DNA of 12,656 nt from the NCBI GenBank assembly GCA_049699975.1, contig JBNAWB010000102.1:1-12656 (forward strand), written 5' to 3'. Position numbers and translations under genes: made by a program. A model generated the notes under the pieces. That model was given only the letters and a program-made list of their open reading frames with translations, did no database searches and was not told the origin of the DNA. Shown one piece after another: positions 1 through 7,304 of the stretch (its first letter is position 1; the number at the start of each line of letters is the position of its first letter). The stretch is from CAZAGD01 sp049699975 (GTDB lineage: Bacteria > Desulfobacterota > SM23-61).

Positions 1-5
1 TTTAG

Positions 6-32
6 CCACAGAGGGCACGGAGGCCACAGAGG
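6..32. repeat. Three tandem CCACAGAGG-type 9-mers
   Basis: CCACAGAGG (6-14), GCACGGAGG (15-23) and CCACAGAGG (24-32) follow one another directly. This matches the style of a dispersed intergenic repeat seen in many environmental genomes; that recognition is from memory. It may be the edge of a larger element that starts outside the window. Confidence 0.6.
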
Positions 33-140
33 AAATTTTAATATAAATTTTGCCCTAGAGATTCAGGAGAGCTCAGAGGAAAATAAATAATAATTTTAAT
101 CCTGAAAATCTGCGTTAATCTACGTTCCATATTTTCCATA

Positions 141-197
141 CATTGCGAGATCGCCACGGTCACTATGCTCCCTCGCGATGACCTTACGGCGCAGCCT
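141..197. repeat. Dispersed hairpin repeat, copy 1
   Basis: This 57-bp stretch matches 5921-5977 at 53 of 57 positions by eye. Its ends form an imperfect inverted pair: CATTGCGAG (141-149) against CTCGCGATG (172-180), one mismatch. It is intergenic in both places and has no coding content, so it looks like a small REP- or MITE-like element. No target-site duplication is obvious. Confidence 0.75.
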
Positions 198-334
198 AAA
201 CGGGAAGAGTCGATAAAACTCGACCAAGGGAGAAAGTCGGAATCAGCTCGTACCGAAGTAAAGGGGAAATTTAATGGGCTAATCACGAATTTTCCCCATT
301 TTAGTGATGGGTTATGTTAAAGCTAAAAAACCAT

Positions 335-363
335 TTGACAATTTCCAGGGAAAAATTTATATT
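335..363 (+). promoter_or_regulatory. Sigma70-type promoter for the CsgG/CARDB/barrel operon
   Basis: A perfect -35 box TTGACA (335-340) is followed after 17 bp by TATATT (358-363), five of six matches to TATAAT. Transcription would start near 370, leaving a leader of about 33 nt before the ATG at 403. It sits just upstream of a rightward three-gene series with short gaps, so it probably drives all three. Confidence 0.7.
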
Positions 364-402
364 TTTGCTGGCTTATAAATTCATAAAAATTATGGTGCTG
401 AG

Positions 403-1323
403 ATGAAAAGAAAAATGCTTTTGTGTTTTCTTTTAGCTTTTTTCATCACTTTCCTTTGTAGTTCCTCAGGTTGGACAGGAGAAGTAGTTACTAAGGAAAC
501 TAAGTTATGGGCCCAAAAAGCCCTGGCCGAGGAAAAAGCTCTCGCGGCTATAACAGCTCCAAATACTATCGCTGTTCTTTACTTCCAAAACAAGTCTGGA
601 AATTCTGCTCTTGACCCTTTACGTAAGGGATTGACCCTTATGCTCATTACCGATCTTTCCCAAGTAAAAGGCTTGCAAGTAATAGAAAGGGTAAAGTTGC
701 AGGCATTAGTAGAAGAAATGGGCCTGGGAGCCTCAGGTTTGGTGGATGAAGGCACTGCTCCCCGCGTCGGTCGATTATTAGGAGCCCGTTGGTTGGTAGG
801 CGGAAATATTTTGCCAGCAATTGAAGAAAGACTCAAGATTCAAGCAAATCCATTAGATGTTCCTAAGGGGCAGGTATTGGGAGAATTGTTAAGGGAAGGA
901 AAGTTAGCTGATCTCTTTCGCCTCGAAAAAGAATTACTTTTTGAAATAATAAAATTATTGAAGATTGAAGTTTCTCCAGAAGAAGAAAGAGTGCTGCGCA
1001 GGCTCTGTACGGCCAATATTAAAGCTTTCGGTGAATTAGTAAGGGGGATCGAAGCAAGTGACCGGGGAGAATACGAGAAAGCGGCTGCCCACTATGAAAA
1101 GGCGCTGGAAGAAGATCCACAAATTTGTATTGCGCGGGGAGCTTTGCATGAATTGAAAAATCTCGGTCTCATTAAAGTTACCAAAAGGAGCCAGGAGATG
1201 CTGCGCACTTTGCGCGAAAGGACTTCTACTACTGACCAATTAACTCAAGATGAGATCACCAGAAGGACGCGCACTCCCCAGCAGGTACCTTCTCCGGTAA
1301 AGATTGATATCTATTTTCCATAA
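403..1323 (+). CDS. CsgG-like envelope protein with C-terminal TPR-like segment
   Basis: An N-terminal hydrophobic signal (about residues 5-19) indicates export; Cys19 is preceded by Leu, a poor lipobox, so lipoprotein status is uncertain. Residues 55-135 carry the CsgG/FlgO-type core: a 'TIAVLYFQN' strand, 'LQVIERVKLQALVEEMGLG' (91-109), 'GLVDEGT' (112-118) and 'VGRLLGARWLVGG' (122-134). Residues about 205-240 look like one TPR hairpin (GEYEKAAAHYEKALEEDP). CsgG-family proteins act in the outer membrane or periplasm, often as assembly or secretion accessory factors, but this protein lacks the full length and pore signature of curli CsgG, so no channel role is claimed. The start at 403 has a weak GGTG upstream and keeps the full signal peptide. 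It is the first gene of an operon, 23 bp before the CARDB lipoprotein. Two further CsgG-like domains occur at 3334-3825 and 3830-5776. Confidence 0.75.
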   Translation: MKRKMLLCFLLAFFITFLCSSSGWTGEVVTKETKLWAQKALAEEKALAAITAPNTIAVLYFQNKSGNSALDPLRKGLTLMLITDLSQVKGLQVIERVKLQALVEEMGLGASGLVDEGTAPRVGRLLGARWLVGGNILPAIEERLKIQANPLDVPKGQVLGELLREGKLADLFRLEKELLFEIIKLLKIEVSPEEERVLRRLCTANIKAFGELVRGIEASDRGEYEKAAAHYEKALEEDPQICIARGALHELKNLGLIKVTKRSQEMLRTLRERTSTTDQLTQDEITRRTRTPQQVPSPVKIDIYFP

Positions 1324-1346
1324 ATAATTTAAAGCAGAGGAGTCCT

Positions 1347-2120
1347 ATGAAAAAATTATTAATTTTTTTAACTATTCTGGGACTGGCCATAATTTATATT
1401 TCCTGTGGGGGAAGCGGAGACCCATCTTCTTCAGGCATGACTAAAGTGACGATTAACTTAGGAGAAAGGCAAGCAATCTCCAAAGAGAAGTCCGGAATTT
1501 TTAAAGAAACGGCAATCATACCTTCAGAAGTGGTGAGTATTCGCTTCACTATCAGCGCTCCTGATATGGTTACCATTCAAAAAATCATTGATGTAGCTGG
1601 AAGGACTACCATCACGGAAACCTTTGAAATCCCCAATGGCCAAAACAGACATATTTTAGTGGAAGCTCTGGACGCTCGGGGAAATGTAATTTATCGAGGA
1701 GAGACAACCATAAGTCTAACTGGTAGCGCGGTAACTGTGCATATAATATTGGAATCCACTGCTCCTCCAGTTATAGAATATGTTGATCTTGAACCCGGTC
1801 AAGTAATAATATCAGACGACAGATTATCTATGAGCTTCCAAATTACTAATCATGGCAATCAAGCTGCCCAAAATGTAATCGCTTATGTCATTTATGGAGA
1901 TGACTATAGTTATCACTGTTGGCCTTTTACTTTCCAGCAAATTCCTGCTAATAGTTCTGTACAAGAAAATCTTTATCCTGACTATTATATTTATTATTAT
2001 AAGATAATTGTTGATCCGGAAAATGCTGTTTTTGAAACAAATGAGGATAATAATGTGACATGCGCTTGGGGTGGTGATCAACAATTTTGTGCCGCTCCGC
2101 CGCCAACGAGTTGCCCATGA
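1347..2120 (+). CDS. CARDB-domain lipoprotein
   Basis: A good Shine-Dalgarno (GAGGAG, 4 nt before the ATG) fixes the start. Residues 1-20 are a lipoprotein-type signal ending in IYISC, with Cys20 as the likely lipidated residue; Tyr at -3 is unusual for a lipobox. A Ser/Gly-rich tether (21-30) follows. Residues about 32-138 form a beta-rich region of unknown family with Ig-like spacing. Residues about 143-240 match a CARDB (cell-adhesion-related, Ig-like) domain: 'MSFQITNHGNQAAQNV', then 'VDPENAVFETNEDNN', the usual closing motif of that family. The tail contains three Cys and a Pro run. CARDB domains are extracellular or periplasmic binding or spacer modules without catalysis. The gene lies between the CsgG-like and beta-barrel genes, which suggests a shared envelope complex, but its ligand cannot be read from the sequence. 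Confidence 0.75.
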   Translation: MKKLLIFLTILGLAIIYISCGGSGDPSSSGMTKVTINLGERQAISKEKSGIFKETAIIPSEVVSIRFTISAPDMVTIQKIIDVAGRTTITETFEIPNGQNRHILVEALDARGNVIYRGETTISLTGSAVTVHIILESTAPPVIEYVDLEPGQVIISDDRLSMSFQITNHGNQAAQNVIAYVIYGDDYSYHCWPFTFQQIPANSSVQENLYPDYYIYYYKIIVDPENAVFETNEDNNVTCAWGGDQQFCAAPPPTSCP

Positions 2121-2130
2121 ATGCTCAATT

Positions 2131-2154
2131 GAATTGCCTCATGAATTGCCTCAC
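2131..2154. repeat. Two tandem 12-mers after the CARDB gene
   Basis: GAATTGCCTCAT (2131-2142) and GAATTGCCTCAC (2143-2154) are adjacent copies differing at the last base. They lie between the CARDB stop and the next gene and run into the CT/GA-rich inverted repeat at 2150-2197. No function is apparent. Confidence 0.6.
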
Positions 2155-2197
2155 CATATCTTCTCCCCGCTGGGGATAAGGGAAGGCTGAGGGACGA
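2150..2197. repeat. CT/GA-rich imperfect inverted repeat upstream of the barrel gene
   Basis: A CT-rich left arm (CTCACC..CTTCTCC) faces a GA-rich right arm (GGGAAGGCTGAGGG), with CCCC-GC-TGGGG at the centre. The same layout appears at 8293-8339 and 10115-10174. The right arm ends in GAGGGA, 4 nt before the ATG at 2198, so the repeat may supply the ribosome binding site. Confidence 0.55.
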
Positions 2198-3337
2198 ATG
2201 AAAGGGTGGCTTATGAAAAAAGTTATAATCTTAGTGGTAACTTTTATATTTTTTAATGCTCTTCCATGTTCTGCTGCCGAATTTGGTGCTTCAACTGGGG
2301 TTAATCTGGACTGGTGGGATGACACCACCAAAGCCCGAGGCTACCAACTTTATGTCCCTTTAAAACTCCAGGCTCAATATCAGCCATTTTATCTGCAAAT
2401 TTTGGCTGGCTACGCTTATACTTACTATGATCCTTCCGCGGGTGAAAGCCGTTCTCTAAGTGCTCCTTTGGATACAAAATTAAATCTCTCTTATGAAGTT
2501 TTGGATAAACTTCCGGTAGATATACTTATTGGTCTGGATGTCAATTTACCTACTGGGAAAACTGCCTTGGCTGTTAAAGATTTGGTATTGATGATGGATG
2601 AAGAATTAATCTCTATTAACCGCTTTGGGGAAGGATACAATATCAACCCCACCCTAACTTTAGCCAAGGAGTTAGGTAATTATGTGGTGGGCCTAAGTGC
2701 AGGTTATGCTTGGCGGGGAAAATATGATTACAGTACCGAATCCAGAAACTATGATCCAGGTGATATATTCACCCTGAGTGCGGAAGTCCGTTATGATTTC
2801 ACCCGCACTTGCTTTACGCGTCTATTTGGAAATTATGCTTGGTATGACAAAGATAAATTAGAAGGAGCTGACCAATATCAAGAAGGAGATCTTTATCTTC
2901 TTGGCTGGGGCCTCCATTATAATCCGGCAAAGTGGCAAACGGGCCTCGTCCTCAGGAGTATTTACCGCAATAAAAGCAAATTTCAAGATAGCCAAGGATC
3001 ATTAGCCACGGAAGAAAAAAATAGCCATGGCTTAGAATGGCGTGGTGATCTCTATCTTCACTATCTACTTACGCCCAAAACCACCTTAAAAACAGGCCTG
3101 CAGGGAGTTTTAATCACCGAAAACGACTATCCCCAAAACTCCACGCGCTATATGGGGAAAAAAGAAAAGCTCTCTTTGGGTTTAGGAGCAACAACGACCT
3201 TAGGAGCCCACTTCACTGCTGATATCTTGCTCAAAGGATTCATTATGCATGACGAAGACAGTCAATATCCAGAATATAGAAGTGGGCGTACCTACCGCGG
3301 CTTCTCTTTAGGGGCCTTTATCACGGGCTTGTTTTAA
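2198..3337 (+). CDS. Outer-membrane beta-barrel protein
   Basis: The protein starts with a Sec signal peptide (about residues 6-27, likely cleaved after 'CSAA'). The remainder alternates hydrophobic and polar residues with many Tyr and Trp, typical of transmembrane beta strands, and the chain ends in 'GAFITGLF' with C-terminal Phe, the usual BAM recognition signal. A 'GLDVNLPTGK' motif near residues 107-116 recalls the LPTG segments of phenol-degradation/MetA-like outer-membrane proteins; this is a weak resemblance only. Two starts are possible: ATG 2198 (SD GAGGGA, 4 nt) and ATG 2213, which gives a more standard signal peptide beginning MKKVIIL. It is probably co-transcribed with the CsgG-like and CARDB genes, 77 bp after the latter. 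Substrate unknown. Confidence 0.8.
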   Translation: MKGWLMKKVIILVVTFIFFNALPCSAAEFGASTGVNLDWWDDTTKARGYQLYVPLKLQAQYQPFYLQILAGYAYTYYDPSAGESRSLSAPLDTKLNLSYEVLDKLPVDILIGLDVNLPTGKTALAVKDLVLMMDEELISINRFGEGYNINPTLTLAKELGNYVVGLSAGYAWRGKYDYSTESRNYDPGDIFTLSAEVRYDFTRTCFTRLFGNYAWYDKDKLEGADQYQEGDLYLLGWGLHYNPAKWQTGLVLRSIYRNKSKFQDSQGSLATEEKNSHGLEWRGDLYLHYLLTPKTTLKTGLQGVLITENDYPQNSTRYMGKKEKLSLGLGATTTLGAHFTADILLKGFIMHDEDSQYPEYRSGRTYRGFSLGAFITGLF

Positions 3338-3825
3338 AGTTCCTCGGCAGCCTTTTTAGCTACCTCCAGCCATCCTTGTAAATCTGCGGCAGCCGCAGTT
3401 TTCTGCACCGCTTTTAAAATTTTTCCACTCTCCACATCTAAGAGACGCAGATCCAGGCGCATCTGATCCCCAATAACCTGATAACCTCCGAAGATCATCC
3501 GCTTCGCCCCTAAAAGCCGCCCTAATTTAAGGCGGGTGTTTTCATCTACCAAAGAGGTAGTTCCCAGCCGTTGTTCTTCGAGGATTAAAAGCAAACGTTC
3601 TCTTTCGACAATAATATATTGGCCTTTCCTTTTTAGACTTTCAATGATCTGGCCAGTAAGAAGTTCCCCTAAATGGGGACGGCCGGCAGAGCCAGGACTT
3701 AAATCATCCAGGTCCCAAACAGCCAGGGTTAATTCTCTCTCTTGAAGGTGTGGAGAAGTAGCACAAGCCAGGGCCAAAAGGAAAGTGGCCAAAATTAATT
3801 TGCTAAAAAAAACTCTATAAATCAT
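3334..3825 (-). CDS. Short CsgG-like lipoprotein
   Basis: A clear lipobox LALAC places the lipidated Cys at residue 21; Ala follows it, which favours sorting to the outer membrane. The rest is a near-minimal CsgG-like domain: 'ELTLAVWDLDDLS' (31-43), 'YIIVERERLLLILEEQRLG' (70-88), 'TSLVDENTRLKLGRLLGAK' (90-108), then an 'MRLDLRLLDVESGKIL' strand pair (122-137). At 163 residues it has no TPR or C-terminal extension. It starts 4 nt after the stop of the 648-residue CsgG fusion, with no strong Shine-Dalgarno, so translational coupling is likely. Its stop codon overlaps the convergent barrel gene's stop within TTAA (3334-3337). Probably a periplasm-facing partner of the larger CsgG protein; the exact role is unknown. 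Confidence 0.75.
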   Translation of the reverse strand: MIYRVFFSKLILATFLLALACATSPHLQERELTLAVWDLDDLSPGSAGRPHLGELLTGQIIESLKRKGQYIIVERERLLLILEEQRLGTTSLVDENTRLKLGRLLGAKRMIFGGYQVIGDQMRLDLRLLDVESGKILKAVQKTAAAADLQGWLEVAKKAAEEL

Positions 3826-3829
3826 TTTT

Positions 3830-5776
3830 TTATCTTAAGGCGGCTTCTTCTATTCTTTCTTGAACTTTAGCATCAACCTGGAGGGGTTTTTCCTTTTTTA
3901 TAATCTTGCCTACGGCCATATCAGGTTCCACGCGGACAATTTCGATTTGGCCAATAACCTTGGGCGCAGCCTGCAAGACCTTTCCTCTATAGGTCAAACT
4001 TTCTCCTTCTTCTAAGACGTCGAATTTAGTTCCTTGCACTACTCCTTGCTTGGTACCGATGTTAATGATAACTTCATCTCCAGATACCTTGGCTAAATAG
4101 CCGCGAAGCGGATATTTCAAAATAACTGTTTTCAAAATTTCTCGGTTTAATTGGAAGAGGTCTTTTTCCAAAGTAGTTTGGGAAGCTAATTGCCTGGTCA
4201 GTACTTGGGGAATGGCCGATGTTTCCGTATCTATCAATCTAAGATTTAATAAAGTTCCCTGAGGAAGATAGTATAGAGAACCGGTTCCGATGAGTTTAGC
4301 CGCTAAAACTCGGCCAAGTTTTAAGGAAGTTTCTGGATTAGCTAATTCCGAAGACCCTAAATTTAGCTCTTCCAAGAGCCTCTCGATGAGCACCCTTTCG
4401 ACCACCCGCACTCGACCGGAATTGTTGAGATGTTCGGTCAGCTGGCTCAGAAGCACGGAAGAAAAACCATCTCTCTCGGCCAGTCCACCCTTCTCTTGAA
4501 AGTCAACAAAGGAAAGGATCATAGGCGGAGAGGTCCACGTATCTTCAACTTTTGGTTTAGTTTCTACTTGACTCCGATAACGGGCAGCTAAATCTTTCAC
4601 TAATTGGTCCAGGCGTTTTTTCTTTTCGGCATCCTTCTGGATTTCCAGCATCTCTTGAGCTTTCTTGGCTAAGACTACAGCAAAGGTATCTTTCTTATCG
4701 AGGGCTAAAGTCTGGCGATAGGCTTCTAAAGCTTTATCCCATTTACCCTCTTTCTCGTAGGTCAAGCCTTTATTTGTTGTCCCTTCTATATAATAAGGAT
4801 CGATGGTTACTGCTTGATCATAAAATTCCCGCGCTTTATCATACTGCCCTAAACTGGCATAATACCTACCCATCTGATTATAACGCAACCCTTCTTGATA
4901 GGGCTCGGCTTTCTCTTTGCGGATGGCCAATTGGTATTCGGCCTCTGCTTCTTTCTTCTTATCCTGGGCATAAAGGAGATCCCCTTTAATTACATGCACG
5001 AAAGCCCTCTGCGGATCTTGTGCTTCCACTTCTTTGGCCAGCTTCAAAGCCTGATCAGCCTGGCCTTTCTGCGCATATACAACTGCTAACCCTTCTTTGC
5101 CCAAGACCTCCCCTTCTTTTCCTTTTTGAGCTAGTTCTTTAAAATCTTCTTCAGCTTCTTTCAATTTTGCTTCTTTTAAAGCAGCATAAGCTTTCACTGT
5201 CTTGGCTTTAACGTTTTGAGGATTTTTCTTAATCACTTCCTGCGAGATGGCTTTAGCCATCATGGTCTGTTTCTGCTGCAACTTTCTTTCGGCTAGGCGC
5301 ACCAACATGATTTCCGTAGTCTTCCCCCCACCTTGAAAATAGTCTAAGACTTTCAGCCCAGGACCTACCACACAAACCGTAGGTAATATTACTTGCGCCT
5401 GGTAAAGTTGGCTCACTTTTCCTTTATCCAAGAGGACAGGAAAGACCAAATTAGCTTTGTTGGCAAACTGGATAGCTTTTTCAGGAGGAGAAGCAGTAAT
5501 AGCCCAGACCACCAAGTGAGCCTCTCTATATTTTTGGGCCAATTGATTCAAGCTCAGCAATCCTTCCTGGCTGGGCCGGGAGTCCGCATCAAAAAAATAA
5601 AGGATGCTCATCGGACTCGTTTTCATTTGCGCGAGATCATGACTTTTGCCTTTTGAGTCCAATAATGAGAAAATGGGGGCTGGTTGGCCAGGAGCAATCT
5701 GAGCAGAGCCTAAGTCAGGAATCATCCAAAACAAAATAAAAATAAAGATAAATAAATAGGCAAATTTCTTTTTCAT
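3830..5776 (-). CDS. Redoxin-like / TPR / CsgG-like / FlgT-like fusion, exported
   Basis: A signal peptide covers residues 1-25 (cut near 'GSAQ'). Residues 27-150 have the AhpC/TSA-TlpA redoxin layout, 'PAPIFSLLDSKGKSHDL' then 'SILYFFDADSRPSQEGL', with a cis-Pro-like 'LPTVCVV' near 131. Where TlpA proteins have CPPC, this one has Ser66-Arg-Pro-Ser69, so thiol chemistry is almost certainly lost. Residues about 170-380 are TPR repeats ('GQYDKAREFYDQAVTIDP', 'GKWDKALEAYRQTLALD'). Residues 417-530 are CsgG-like ('VRVVERVLIERLLEELNLG', 'LKLGRVLAAKLIGTG'). Residues 555-648 are beta-rich and resemble the C-terminal domain of FlgT ('VSGDEVIINIGTKQGVVQGTKFDV'). A strong SD (AAGGAGG, 5 nt before the ATG) fixes the start. 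It sits 269 bp after the kinase gene in the same direction and is followed by the small CsgG-like lipoprotein. Likely a periplasmic scaffold; specific function unknown. Confidence 0.78.
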   Translation of the reverse strand: MKKKFAYLFIFIFILFWMIPDLGSAQIAPGQPAPIFSLLDSKGKSHDLAQMKTSPMSILYFFDADSRPSQEGLLSLNQLAQKYREAHLVVWAITASPPEKAIQFANKANLVFPVLLDKGKVSQLYQAQVILPTVCVVGPGLKVLDYFQGGGKTTEIMLVRLAERKLQQKQTMMAKAISQEVIKKNPQNVKAKTVKAYAALKEAKLKEAEEDFKELAQKGKEGEVLGKEGLAVVYAQKGQADQALKLAKEVEAQDPQRAFVHVIKGDLLYAQDKKKEAEAEYQLAIRKEKAEPYQEGLRYNQMGRYYASLGQYDKAREFYDQAVTIDPYYIEGTTNKGLTYEKEGKWDKALEAYRQTLALDKKDTFAVVLAKKAQEMLEIQKDAEKKKRLDQLVKDLAARYRSQVETKPKVEDTWTSPPMILSFVDFQEKGGLAERDGFSSVLLSQLTEHLNNSGRVRVVERVLIERLLEELNLGSSELANPETSLKLGRVLAAKLIGTGSLYYLPQGTLLNLRLIDTETSAIPQVLTRQLASQTTLEKDLFQLNREILKTVILKYPLRGYLAKVSGDEVIINIGTKQGVVQGTKFDVLEEGESLTYRGKVLQAAPKVIGQIEIVRVEPDMAVGKIIKKEKPLQVDAKVQERIEEAALR

Positions 5777-5861
5777 CAGCTCCTCCTTTATGTTTCATCT
5801 GTCTTGTCAAAAGATATTTTTCCGCTCCCCTCAGGAGACTTTATTACAACCCCTTTTGCAT

Positions 5862-5907
5862 CATGGCGAGCGACCCCGCACTTCCTGTGGGGAAGTTCGG
5901 CCATCTC
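5862..5907. repeat. Intergenic palindromic repeat, second type
   Basis: The stretch begins CATGGCGAG and ends GGCCATCTC. Its core contains ACTTCC (5880-5885) facing GGAAGT, and CCCCGCA facing TGTGGGG. It starts like the repeats at 141 and 5921 but has a different core, so it may be a variant of the same element family. It lies between the kinase and redoxin-fusion genes. Confidence 0.5.
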
Positions 5908-5920
5908 TTTAATTTCAAGG

Positions 5921-5977
5921 CATTACGAGATCGCCACGGTCGCTATGCTCCCTCGCGATGACCTTACGACTCAGCCT
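5921..5977. repeat. Dispersed hairpin repeat, copy 2
   Basis: Second copy of the 141-197 element, in the same orientation, 53 of 57 bases identical by eye. CATTACGAG (5921-5929) faces CTCGCGATG (5952-5960) with two mismatches. It lies in the 269-bp gap between two leftward genes and could form a hairpin in a read-through transcript. Confidence 0.75.
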
Positions 5978-5991
5978 CTCTGCAGGAGAGG
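5975..5991. repeat. Short perfect hairpin CCTCTC-TGCAG-GAGAGG
   Basis: A 6-bp perfect stem with a 5-base loop, 54 bp downstream of the kinase stop on the minus strand. It has no T-run on either side, so it is not a standard intrinsic terminator. It resembles a half copy of the CT/GA-rich inverted repeats seen at 2150, 8293 and 10115, and might limit read-through from the kinase operon. Confidence 0.4.
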
Positions 5992-6045
5992 GGCCGGGTA
6001 ACTTCATCTGGTCCAAATCTGCTTTTTCTAAAGCTTTTGACAATA

Positions 6046-7293
6046 TCATCTCATTTTTTTTTCTGTTAAAGGAATCAAATTCACCATTAATGGGGTCTCT
6101 TCTTCTTCTTTTAATTTAACCTGTGCTTCCCAGTCATAATGGTTAGGAAGGACTAAGCGCACCTCATGGGTCCCAGCCTGGATTTCCAACCTGGCCGGTG
6201 TCTTTCCTTTAAAAACGCCATCTATAAATATCTGCGCCTCCATGGGGTTGCTATCTAATCTCAGAAATCCTGTTTTAATTTTTTCTACGGCAGCTTCTTT
6301 TTTTGCCGCCGTCTCTTTTTCTACTTCTTTAACTGGTACCGGCTCTTTAACCACCGCCGGCTTAAATAAATAATAGGATAATCCCCCTCCTAAAAGAATT
6401 ATGGCGATGATTCCATACCATAAAAAACTGCGGGGTCTTTTAAACTCTTCTGCTAATTCTGGCCTTTTTTGTACTTCCTGCGTCTCTCTTAGAGCATCAG
6501 CTAAATCTTTCCCCGTTGGGTAACGGGATGCCGGATTTTTCTCCAAACATCTCATAATCACTTGAGACAAACTCTTCGGAATTGCGGGGTTTAGTTCCGC
6601 CGGTGATGGGGGCTGATCTTGCGTAATTGACTTGAATATAGATGCTAAATTAGACCCCCCAAAAGGCCTTTTCCCAGTGCTTAATTCATAAAGAATTATG
6701 CCCAAAGAAAAAAGATCCGAGCGTCCATCTGCCTGCTGGCCCATAACTTGTTCTGGTGACATGTAAGCGGGTGTGCCTAAGATTTCCCCAGCTTGGGTTT
6801 GGACGGAGGCTTCCGGATCTTCAATGTGGGCAATACCAAAATCAGTAATTTTTATCTGGCCATCGGGCTGGACTAAAATATTGCTTGGTTTGATGTCGCG
6901 GTGAACGATCCCTTTTTGGTGGGCGTAATCAAGAGTCTCCGCCACTTGAATTCCTAAATTAGTTATCTCCTCTGGGCTGAATTTTCTCTTTTCCAAAAGC
7001 GCATTTAAAGGCTCTCCCTGCAGCAACTCCATGGCAATGTAAATTGTGCCATGATCTTGGCCCACATCATATACGGTAACGATTCGGGGGTGAGAAAGGC
7101 GGCCTATGGCTCTGGCTTCTTTTAAAAACCTTTGCACAAAGGCCGCGCTGGTTAAGCGGTCCTCGCGCAAAACTTTTAGAGCTAGCAGCCGATCGATCTC
7201 CGGATCATGGGCCTGATAAACCAGCCCCATGGCTCCTCGGCCCAATTCTTTTATAATTTCGTAGCGGCCATATTTCATGCCCATTTCTGCCAT
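6046..7293 (-). CDS. Transmembrane Ser/Thr protein kinase with C-terminal PEGA domain (PpkA/PknB-type)
   Basis: A complete Hanks-type kinase domain spans residues about 10-270. It has the Gly-rich loop GRGAMG (18-23), the VAIK-type lysine K40, helix-C E59, catalytic HRDIKPSN (131-138), DFG (151-153) and SPE (179-181), so it should be active. A single membrane span lies at about 290-310. A Lys/Glu/Val-rich spacer follows, then a PEGA domain (about 340-408, 'GFLRLDSNPMEAQIFIDG', 'KGKTPARLEIQAGTHEV') that would face the periplasm. The start at 7293 has SD AAGGA 5 nt upstream; Met4 and Met6 are alternatives. It is 11 bp after the protease gene and in one run with PP2C. With the FHA protein this resembles the PpkA-PppA-Fha pathway of type VI secretion, but known PpkA proteins usually carry a VWA rather than a PEGA domain. 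General envelope-stress signalling is the alternative. Confidence 0.92.
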   Translation of the reverse strand: MAEMGMKYGRYEIIKELGRGAMGLVYQAHDPEIDRLLALKVLREDRLTSAAFVQRFLKEARAIGRLSHPRIVTVYDVGQDHGTIYIAMELLQGEPLNALLEKRKFSPEEITNLGIQVAETLDYAHQKGIVHRDIKPSNILVQPDGQIKITDFGIAHIEDPEASVQTQAGEILGTPAYMSPEQVMGQQADGRSDLFSLGIILYELSTGKRPFGGSNLASIFKSITQDQPPSPAELNPAIPKSLSQVIMRCLEKNPASRYPTGKDLADALRETQEVQKRPELAEEFKRPRSFLWYGIIAIILLGGGLSYYLFKPAVVKEPVPVKEVEKETAAKKEAAVEKIKTGFLRLDSNPMEAQIFIDGVFKGKTPARLEIQAGTHEVRLVLPNHYDWEAQVKLKEEEETPLMVNLIPLTEKKMR

Positions 7294-7304
7294 GGTCTTC
7301 CTTT

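Larger units (their letters stand above)
1..334. other. Non-coding, repeat-rich left intergenic region
   Basis: No convincing gene lies here; the open frames that cross it are repeat-derived and have no plausible start or composition. From left to right it holds three CCACAGAGG-type 9-mers (6-32), a further CTCAGAGG motif near 75-82, a stretch near 107-128 resembling the common dispersed 'AATCTGCGTTAATC' element, and a hairpin repeat (141-197) with a second copy at 5921-5977. A 7-bp inverted repeat (GGGGAAA at 263-269, TTTCCCC at 291-297) has a long loop and no U-tract, so it is not called a terminator. Confidence 0.6.

Noticed and set aside
38..286. An 82-codon minus-strand open frame across the left intergenic region
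   Set aside because: It runs through the dispersed repeat at 141-197, has no ribosome binding site and no protein-like pattern; repeat-derived.
263..297. Intrinsic terminator GGGGAAA...TTTCCCC
   Set aside because: The loop is about 21 bases, the stem is 7 bp and no U-tract follows directly.
403..1323. True curli secretion channel CsgG
   Set aside because: Only the CsgG-like core is present, the lipobox is poor, and no curli genes (csgA, csgB, csgE, csgF) are nearby.
3830..5776. Active thioredoxin or peroxiredoxin
   Set aside because: Both positions of the catalytic CxxC are Ser, leaving only one unrelated Cys (135) in the domain.
5804..6001. A 65-codon plus-strand open frame in the gap before the kinase gene
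   Set aside because: It is made almost wholly of the palindromic repeats at 5862-5991 and has no protein-like pattern.
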